Of a stretch of 45,686 nucleotides of DNA, positions 40,293 to 45,686 are shown one piece after another. The notes beneath the pieces were generated by a model. It ran no database searches, was not told the DNA's origin, and saw only the letters and a list, made by a program, of their open reading frames with translations. How positions within the stretch are numbered: position 1 is the first letter of the stretch; each line of letters begins with the position of its first letter. This DNA comes from CAZDIO01 sp964505555 (GTDB taxonomy: Bacteria > Bdellovibrionota_C > UBA2361 > SZUA-149 > CAZDIO01). The position numbers were made by a program, and so were the translations under genes. The stretch covers positions 1-45,686 of the forward strand of contig CAZDIO010000039.1 of NCBI GenBank assembly GCA_964505555.1. Direction: 5' to 3'.

Positions 40293-41528
40293 ATGAAAAG
40301 TTTATTTAAAAACATTTGTATCCCTTTACTGCTTCTTGCCGGAGCAGGGATCTCCCTGTTTTTATTATTTCACCATGTAAAATTAACAAGTGGTTGCCAG
40401 TTCCTTCCTTCATCCTGCGCAATAAATGAGCAGTTCAATTGTGATGTTGTTGCCCTAAGTAGTTATTCCCAGATACTCGGTATGCCAGTTGCGGGGTATG
40501 GACTCTTTTTCTATCTATTTTGTTTCTTACTGACTATGAAACCGTACTTTCAGCTTCAGCGGAGAGAGGAACAAAGTAAGGGTGCGCTTTTCTCTCTTAG
40601 CGTGTTTGCGGTTCTTGTAAGTCTTGTTTTTTTTCATATTTCTCACTTTGTAATTCGAACCTTCTGCCTCTATTGCTCCATTCTCTACCTGATCAATGTC
40701 TTGTTTTTGATTTCTTGCTTTGTGTTGCGACCAAAGAATGTTTCGGTAATCAATTACTTCGCTTCGGGGTTTCGAGATATTTTTTCATTTCTTGTGCCGT
40801 TAAAGAAAGCAAAAAGAGGTGAGATTTTTTGGCTTGTGTTGGTGCTGAGCTTGTTGTTGCTCATGTGTTATGCTTCTCGTCTGTTATTGCCCTTTGTGTG
40901 TTCAGAAAAGATGCAAAATGAACTCCAAGAGGTGATTGATCAATGGAAAAGTGCCCCAGTTATTGATCTTCCCATCAACATTTCATCAGACCCAAAAACG
41001 ATCGACTATAGTTTAGGCCGCAGCGATGCTCCGGTGACGATAGTAGTTTTTAGTGATTTTCAATGCCCCTACTGTAGGATCGCCGCACAGATCTCCAAAT
41101 CAATACTGAACGCTTATCCAAATTCAGTGCGACTTATCTATAAGAATTTTCCCCTTGATGCACATTGCAACTCAATTATTACTCACGGACATCACCAATA
41201 TGCATGTCGTGCAGCATATTATGCCCGGTGTGCAGGGCAACGGGGTGAAGATTATTTTTGGCGTATGCATGATCAGATTTTTTCATTCAATCAGCTCAAT
41301 GAAGAGAGTTTTCAAGAACTCCCCTTGATGATCGGGATGTCAGAAGAGTTCTTTGAAGAATGCTCAGTTGATCCTCAAATTCAACAACGTGTTCTAGAGG
41401 ATATTAAATTTGGGCAAGATCTAAAACTTCCCGGAACACCGGCGATGTACATTAATGGCAAGTATCTCTCCAAACCTTCATTGGGAGCGGTTAAGAGAAT
41501 TGTGGACTTGGAGCTTATGAAAAAATAG
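40293..41528 (+). CDS. VKOR-DsbA fusion (disulfide-bond formation protein)
   Basis: 411-residue integral membrane protein. The N-terminal part has four to five membrane helices with the VKOR cysteines: loop pair SGCQFLPSSC and NCDVV, and the active-site CLYC in FCLYCSILYLI. After a further helix the periplasmic half has a DsbA/DsbG-like thioredoxin domain with CPYC (FSDFQCPYCRIAAQ), cis-Pro in LPGTPAMYING, and helical insert. Such fusions oxidise cysteines in periplasmic proteins with quinone as acceptor. Matches known bacterial VKOR-Trx fusions in order and length. Confidence 0.9.
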   Translation: MKSLFKNICIPLLLLAGAGISLFLLFHHVKLTSGCQFLPSSCAINEQFNCDVVALSSYSQILGMPVAGYGLFFYLFCFLLTMKPYFQLQRREEQSKGALFSLSVFAVLVSLVFFHISHFVIRTFCLYCSILYLINVLFLISCFVLRPKNVSVINYFASGFRDIFSFLVPLKKAKRGEIFWLVLVLSLLLLMCYASRLLLPFVCSEKMQNELQEVIDQWKSAPVIDLPINISSDPKTIDYSLGRSDAPVTIVVFSDFQCPYCRIAAQISKSILNAYPNSVRLIYKNFPLDAHCNSIITHGHHQYACRAAYYARCAGQRGEDYFWRMHDQIFSFNQLNEESFQELPLMIGMSEEFFEECSVDPQIQQRVLEDIKFGQDLKLPGTPAMYINGKYLSKPSLGAVKRIVDLELMKK

Positions 41529-41547
41529 TTTCTTGGGGATTACGTGA

Positions 41548-41784
41548 CTACGCGTCAAATAATCGTGCTAACTCTTTTACGTTAAAGATCGCTTGATGGA
41601 GGAGCTCCTCCAGGCTTTGCTCATTAAGGTTTGCTTCAAACACCTGTTCCGAAGTATCTGGCATAAAGTAGCGTAAAGTCGAAGTTCCTCCTTTAAGATT
41701 AAAGCGTAAGTCGAGTTGTGGAAAACTCGTGTGCAATTCATTTGCAAATTGTTTAAAGAGTTCTGTTATTGCATCACTTTTCAT
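41548..41784 (-). CDS. Small hypothetical protein, 78 residues
   Basis: Acidic helical protein: KSDAITELFKQFANELHTSF, then a beta stretch LDLRFNLKGGTSTLRYFMPD and a helix QSLEELLHQAIFNVKELARL. No signal or membrane segment if translation begins at 41784, where GGAA lies upstream. A longer form with an upstream TTG would start with a hydrophobic stretch and is less likely. No family recognised. It lies next to the 2-TM gene. Confidence 0.5.
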   Translation of the reverse strand: MKSDAITELFKQFANELHTSFPQLDLRFNLKGGTSTLRYFMPDTSEQVFEANLNEQSLEELLHQAIFNVKELARLFDA

Positions 41785-41850
41785 AGTCAATTCCAATGGA
41801 GAGAGAACTCCTATTAAGAGTAGGGGGAGGGACAAAAAGGATATATGTTT

Positions 41851-42477
41851 CTACGCAGCTACTTTTCTAAGCTCGGTATGGATGGCTTGAACTAGACGAG
41901 AGAGGGTTGGGCCAATATCCGACGCTTCAAATGCTGGAATCGGATCGGAGTCAATTAAGGTGTCGTACCGGGTATCCGTTACCGCAAGATTTTTTGACAT
42001 CAATTCATAAGCTTCTATTATATCTTGTTGTTTTTGACTTTGAAGTAGTGAAGCAACCTCCTCAAGTCGAGCTTCAAGAGCGGCAATGATTTTTTTTGCA
42101 ATGCTCAGGCAATCTACAGCCCGTCGACTCACCACTCCGGTGTGATTTGCCATTAAGGGAGTAAGTTCTGCGATCATCGCTTTTGCTTCTATGAGAAGTT
42201 GGTCATAGGCTTTTGCCTGAGAAACAATTTCTTCATAGAGCTTACTCAGTGGCTTACCTCCGATAGCGCGCAAGTGAACGGCACATCCTAGAGAGAATGC
42301 TGATATGAGAGTAAGGATTGCTACAATAGCGCCAAAAATGACAGGGTGATCATAGCTACCGAGAAGTTCATGGCCATAATGAAGAAACAAAAGCACGCAG
42401 ACAATTCCAAACAGCCCGTATATTAACGCCGAGCCTCGTTCACTTGTTGCTAGTGTTCCAAAGCGAGCATCTTCCAT
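41851..42477 (-). CDS. Two-helix membrane protein with coiled-coil C-terminus
   Basis: 208 residues: two membrane helices (about 17-34 and 45-70) followed by a long helical region (about 75-205) rich in Ala, Leu, Glu and Lys with likely coiled-coil content. No catalytic motif. Starts at ATG 42477 with a weak ribosome-binding site. Probably a membrane-attached scaffold. It precedes the 78-residue gene on the same strand. Confidence 0.65.
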   Translation of the reverse strand: MEDARFGTLATSERGSALIYGLFGIVCVLLFLHYGHELLGSYDHPVIFGAIVAILTLISAFSLGCAVHLRAIGGKPLSKLYEEIVSQAKAYDQLLIEAKAMIAELTPLMANHTGVVSRRAVDCLSIAKKIIAALEARLEEVASLLQSQKQQDIIEAYELMSKNLAVTDTRYDTLIDSDPIPAFEASDIGPTLSRLVQAIHTELRKVAA

Positions 42478-42503
42478 AGATTTCTTTACCGATCCCTTAC
42501 TCT

Positions 42504-42570
42504 AATTCTCAATAGTTTAATGGCCGCTTTTTCCGGCCTTTTTTAGTATTATTACCGAATATTGAGAATT
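42504..42570 (+). other. 11-bp inverted repeat enclosing a terminator-like hairpin
   Basis: AATTCTCAATA (42504-42514) and TATTGAGAATT (42560-42570) enclose GGCCG-7-CGGCC (42522-42538) followed by TTTTTT (42539-42544) in plus orientation. It lies between divergent genes, so there is no coding gene to terminate on the plus strand. Confidence 0.45.
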
Positions 42571-42664
42571 GTTGCCTTGGTGAGTAAGGAAAAGTAGACT
42601 GAGGGCTTTATTACGAAGTATAAGTAGTTATGATTATTAGAGATCAGAGAATTCGAGGTTTGGT

Positions 42665-43087
42665 GTGAAAACCCCCTTAGATGTTTATACGAATTTACAA
42701 CTTATTTTGGTTCACATTGATGACATTAAAGTTGCACGTGGAATTACTGCTGCGGGAGGTGTTACCCAAAGGTTTTTTGAAAAAAAACCAGCAGAAGTTT
42801 TTGATCAGGTCCTTCAGGCGATTGAGCTTTTAAACCAAATCTCCTTGCAATGTGGGTGCGGCCCTATTGAAGTTCCAGATCATCTCAATCACGTCCTTCC
42901 AAGGGATGTATTTCAGAGCACAAAAAAAATCCTTCAACACCTCGCCATAATCAAACGTCGGATTGGAGCAGAAAATAGCGAATTTGTCCCAGAGCGGATT
43001 ACAATACGAATTTCTCCTAGTCACATTTACGCATTAGCCGTAAGAGTAACCGATGAGCTCAAGATTCTCCGCAATGCCTTGAATTAG
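42665..43087 (+). CDS. Hypothetical protein, 140 residues
   Basis: Mostly helical cytoplasmic protein beginning KTPLDVYTNLQLILVHIDDI after the GTG initiator. GAGG lies a few nt upstream. It contains a Cys pair in SLQCGCGPIEV and a Pro/Arg-rich stretch. No family recognised. No signal or membrane segment. Confidence 0.6.
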   Translation: MKTPLDVYTNLQLILVHIDDIKVARGITAAGGVTQRFFEKKPAEVFDQVLQAIELLNQISLQCGCGPIEVPDHLNHVLPRDVFQSTKKILQHLAIIKRRIGAENSEFVPERITIRISPSHIYALAVRVTDELKILRNALN

Positions 43088-43205
43088 TTCCCAAGTTGTT
43101 ATCAAGAAGTGTCTCTCCTTGGCATGCTTTGTGCAAATTCTTTTCTCTAGCGAAGCAAATCTTGGCTTAATAGAGAATGGTTTTACAACAAGATAGCAGT
43201 TAAAA

Positions 43206-43706
43206 ATGTCTAATCTTCGAGAAAGAATTCTAAACTTTCAACAAAAGAAAGCGGTAGTTACGCCGTTAAATGAAGCCCCTTCTTTTTCCCAAATTGCCGA
43301 AGAGTATGGTTTAAAAATTGGCGAAGAACATGAAATACGCTGCGAGTATGAGGAGGGTTGTTTGTTAGCGCTTGATTGGGCACTTCCGGAATATATTGAA
43401 GAAGGTCAAGCAGAGAAGCATGTTATGGGGCTTGGAAGCTTTCTTGGTGAAATGATTGTAACGAAGCTCGGTGGTAGATGGGAACAAGAGGGATCGTCAT
43501 GGATCATTGAATTAAATGGAACCAAAATCTATCCCTTTCAAAAAGCACAAAAGCGTCTAACTCATGGCCGAAGCGAATCATTAATCTATTTTTATCAAGT
43601 TTTGAAACGAACCATTAAGGAGGAACAATCAAAGATTCCTCAGGCTCAAAATCTCTCATCCCTTATTGGATACCTGCCTCGAGAGCGTCCATCACGCCGA
43701 ACCTAA
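43206..43706 (+). CDS. Hypothetical DUF3806-like protein, 166 residues
   Basis: Cytoplasmic protein with a charged N-terminal helix (LRERILNFQQKKA). The middle has GLGSFLGEMIVTKLGGRWEQ, then a conserved-looking IYPFQKAQKRLTHGRSESL IYFY pattern that recalls DUF3806-type domains. Function unknown. The 3-prime end is Pro/Arg-rich. The downstream 200 nt up to 43912 hold no feature I can support. Confidence 0.6.
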   Translation: MSNLRERILNFQQKKAVVTPLNEAPSFSQIAEEYGLKIGEEHEIRCEYEEGCLLALDWALPEYIEEGQAEKHVMGLGSFLGEMIVTKLGGRWEQEGSSWIIELNGTKIYPFQKAQKRLTHGRSESLIYFYQVLKRTIKEEQSKIPQAQNLSSLIGYLPRERPSRRT

Positions 43707-43912
43707 CGAATTTCCGTTACGAGAATTCAGGAATTTTCTGCAATCAATGATTGTGCGGCACAAGGTCCCTAGTCAGGACGATCTTTTCTCGTTACAATAA
43801 CTCTTCGGGTGGTGCGTTTACGGTCAAGGTAATCTTCGAATTCTCGGCTGAGGGTTGCCAAATTCAGGTCGCGGCAAATTTAGTTTACATCTTGGTAAGT
43901 GAGGTTCGTCGT

Positions 43913-44326
43913 ATGGTTGGTAATAAAAGCAGATTTTTGCAGACATTTGAAAAACTCTTTTCTCCTCAGAGCTGTCCTAAATGTGCAACGGAACTTACAG
44001 AGCTTGCCGCTGGCGAAGCTGAAGATGATTGGTGCTTTTTTCGCGTATGGTGTTGCTTAGAGTGTTACTATTGTAGGCTTCCTGCATACTATAAATTAGT
44101 GGATATCAATAAGTTTTGTTCCAAATGCTATCTTCCCACAATGAAGTTGTATGTGAAACTTACACGAAAGCCATCGCACATTAGAACCGGAGAAATTCAC
44201 GTTCTCAAAGAATGTAAACGATGCAAGTGCGAAAAACATTCAACATTAGTTTTACCAATTCTTCAATATAACCACCAACCACGAAGTAATGGTGGTCGAA
44301 TTGGTGGTTTGCAGATTAATCCTTAA
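43913..44326 (+). CDS. Zinc-ribbon protein resembling the YgcG C-terminal tail
   Basis: 137 residues with four Cys-pair motifs: QSCPKCATE, CCLECYYC, KFCSKCYL and ECKRCKCEKHS. The final part ending in ...GGRIGGLQINP resembles the zinc-ribbon and Gly-rich tail attached to TPM domains. No TPM domain is seen. ATG at 43913 with GAGG 7-8 nt upstream is chosen over a longer frame with an unlikely N-terminus. Confidence 0.65.
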   Translation: MVGNKSRFLQTFEKLFSPQSCPKCATELTELAAGEAEDDWCFFRVWCCLECYYCRLPAYYKLVDINKFCSKCYLPTMKLYVKLTRKPSHIRTGEIHVLKECKRCKCEKHSTLVLPILQYNHQPRSNGGRIGGLQINP

Positions 44327-44337
44327 GGGAATCGGTT

Positions 44338-44982
44338 TTATCGAAGACCGATAATTTTATGCGCTTGAAGTGTTAGACGCCATTGTGGATGCAACTGGCA
44401 GTAAGTAATTGTTTGCTGGAGATAGTCCCCCCGTTGTTGCTCATCAGTTGAGTATAAGGGCATCAGGTAAAATACCTTAAACAAGAGATGAGACACGCTC
44501 TCCGGGGTAACCTCGTGGGGATAGACTAGTTTCAGTTCATCCCCGACCGTTTGAACTAAGGGTGATCCCGGTTTTGGGCTCACCGTAATCCAGTCAACTC
44601 CCTGAGGGACTTTTCTTGTGCCGTTTGTTTCAATGGCAACTTCAAAGCGAAGCTTCTTTAGGGAAACAACGAGCTCTTCATCAAGTTGTAATGTTGGTTC
44701 TCCCCCCGTAAATACTACATAGGGCACACCAACTGACTTAATGTTTTGGTGCCAGACCTCTGTAATGGCGTCTGCTAGTTCGGAAGCAGTTTTAAAAGAA
44801 CCACCACCTTTCCCGTCTGTTCCCACAAAATCTGTATCACAGAAGTAACACTTTGCTTTATGGCGATCACGCTCAAGTCCACTCCAGAGATTACATCCGG
44901 AAAATCGACAAAATACACTGGCTCGGCCGGTGTGTGCTCCTTCTCCTTGAAGAGTAAAGTAAATTTCTTTAACGTGATACAT
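44338..44982 (-). CDS. queE: 7-carboxy-7-deazaguanine synthase QueE
   Basis: Radical SAM enzyme that makes 7-carboxy-7-deazaguanine in queuosine and 7-deazapurine synthesis. The cluster motif is the longer form with CX14CX2C: CNLWSGLERDRHKAKC then YFC. Other motifs: FTLQGEGAHTGR, FTGGEPTLQLDEEL, AIETNGTRK and ISPKPGSP-type region VSPKPGSPLVQ. 214 residues as in E. coli-type QueE. The ATG at 44982 follows the queC stop by a single base, so the two form an operon queC-queE. Confidence 0.93.
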   Translation of the reverse strand: MYHVKEIYFTLQGEGAHTGRASVFCRFSGCNLWSGLERDRHKAKCYFCDTDFVGTDGKGGGSFKTASELADAITEVWHQNIKSVGVPYVVFTGGEPTLQLDEELVVSLKKLRFEVAIETNGTRKVPQGVDWITVSPKPGSPLVQTVGDELKLVYPHEVTPESVSHLLFKVFYLMPLYSTDEQQRGDYLQQTITYCQLHPQWRLTLQAHKIIGLR

Positions 44983-44983
44983 C

Positions 44984-45686
44984 TCAAACTTTACTTGATG
45001 AGCTCTCTATGGGTGAGACATAAGAGAGGGGATCGACTTGTCCCAGTTCGAAAAATCCCTGTTGTCTTAAAATGCAACTATCACATCTCCCACAAGAAAG
45101 GCCTTCCGAATGAGGATCGTAACAGGAGGATGTCAACGAATAGTCCACTCCAAGAGAGAGTCCAAGTTTTATGATCTCTGCTTTTGTAAGTGAAATCAGG
45201 GGAGTATGAATAGAAAATCGTTTTTTGTTCTCGCTTCCCAGTTTTGTGGCAACATTTGCAAGTACCTCAAACACTCGGATGAATTCCTCTCGACAGTCTG
45301 GATACCCACTTGAATCCATCGCATTTACGCCGATAAAGATATCACTGGCCTGTAAGACCTCTGCCCAAGCAAGGGCATAGCTAAGAAAGAGCGTATTTCT
45401 TGCCGGAACATACGTTGATGGAATGTGTTTGCCAATCTCCTCCCGAGTTCTGTTTCTTTCGATTTCCATATTAGTAGTAAGAGAGGAGCCGCCAAACGAA
45501 CGAAGATCGATAGAAACTATTTTATGTTCTTCAACGGTATATCGGCGAGCAATCTCCTTCGCACGTTGGAGTTCGTGTTGATTCTTCTGTCCATAGCAGA
45601 ATGAAAGTGCAGAGAGGGAGAACCCTGCGTTTTTTGCAATCGCCAGGGTCGTTGTAGAATCAAGACCTCCAGAGAGGAGAATGATC
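44984..45686 (-). CDS. queC: 7-cyano-7-deazaguanine synthase QueC (5-prime end outside window)
   Basis: ATP-dependent enzyme converting 7-carboxy-7-deazaguanine to preQ0. The frame continues to the window end at 45685, so the true start lies beyond it. The visible N-terminal portion has the PP-loop LLSGGLDSTTTLAIAK and the FCYGQKNQHELQRA motif. The later part has the Zn-binding cysteines (SSCYDPHSEGLSCGRCDSCILR) and ends in a non-conserved Ser-rich tail. The ATG at 45469 is internal. Only the first residues are missing. Confidence 0.93.
   Translation of the reverse strand, partial: IILLSGGLDSTTTLAIAKNAGFSLSALSFCYGQKNQHELQRAKEIARRYTVEEHKIVSIDLRSFGGSSLTTNMEIERNRTREEIGKHIPSTYVPARNTLFLSYALAWAEVLQASDIFIGVNAMDSSGYPDCREEFIRVFEVLANVATKLGSENKKRFSIHTPLISLTKAEIIKLGLSLGVDYSLTSSCYDPHSEGLSCGRCDSCILRQQGFFELGQVDPLSYVSPIESSSSKV

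Noticed and set aside
1..45686. tRNA, rRNA, CRISPR arrays and insertion sequences
   Set aside because: I looked for GGTTCGAATCC-type T-arms, repeated direct repeats with unique spacers, and transposase frames with inverted ends; none was convincing. Not a substitute for tRNAscan or ISfinder.

Overview
The window reads as ordinary chromosomal DNA of a Gram-negative, type IV pilus-bearing bacterium of moderate to low GC. It carries twitching ATPases, a SurA-type periplasmic chaperone, several lipoproteins, SOS genes, vitamin B6 and queuosine synthesis, and many two-component proteins. No insertion sequence, prophage, CRISPR array, rRNA or tRNA was recognised. The mix (PilT/PilU pair, orphan FliK-like protein, many lipoproteins, possible LexA boxes of the form TTAC-N5-GTAA) recalls the delta-proteobacteria/Bdellovibrionota-like lineages, but I cannot place it more precisely from sequence alone.

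Layout. 1-2.5 kb: a TAAGTC hexamer tract, then pilT-pilU on the minus strand. 2.7-11.4 kb: plus-strand run mfd, SurA-like PPIase, phosphomannomutase/phosphoglucomutase, and an unusual UvrA paralogue. 11.6-20 kb: small lipoprotein and hypothetical genes, then a lysine-degradation pair (L-lysine 6-transaminase facing an ALDH7 dehydrogenase that is followed by a beta-CASP nuclease and a LOG-family gene), an alpha/beta hydrolase and pdxST. 20.3-25.3 kb: a GldA/GldF/GldG-like ABC system with a DUF4340 protein. 25.4-29.1 kb: a lexA-recA operon facing an enoyl-CoA hydratase-family gene across a near-perfect 43-bp palindrome, plus a second candidate LexA site ahead of a 106-residue protein. 29.1-30.5 kb: a broken collagen-like gene and an RRM domain fused to ribosomal protein bS18. 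30.5-38 kb: signalling proteins (receiver-DHp without ATPase, PhoB-type regulator, zf-HC2 protein, hybrid kinase with a Glu-substituted receiver), a FliK-like protein, small membrane and secreted proteins, and a candidate small RNA. 38-45.7 kb: a PqqD-MEMO fusion, a membrane-anchored VOC protein, a VKOR-DsbA fusion, several hypotheticals, and queC-queE, with queC cut by the window end.

The strongest candidates for something new are the RRM-bS18 fusion with a stem-loop in its leader, the lexA-recA operator and the SOS-like gene sharing its motif, the UvrA paralogue that has lost its insertion domain and carries LSRGE in both ABC signatures, and the candidate small RNA exposing a UCCUCC loop. 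All functional statements rest on motif recognition by eye; no database search was run.
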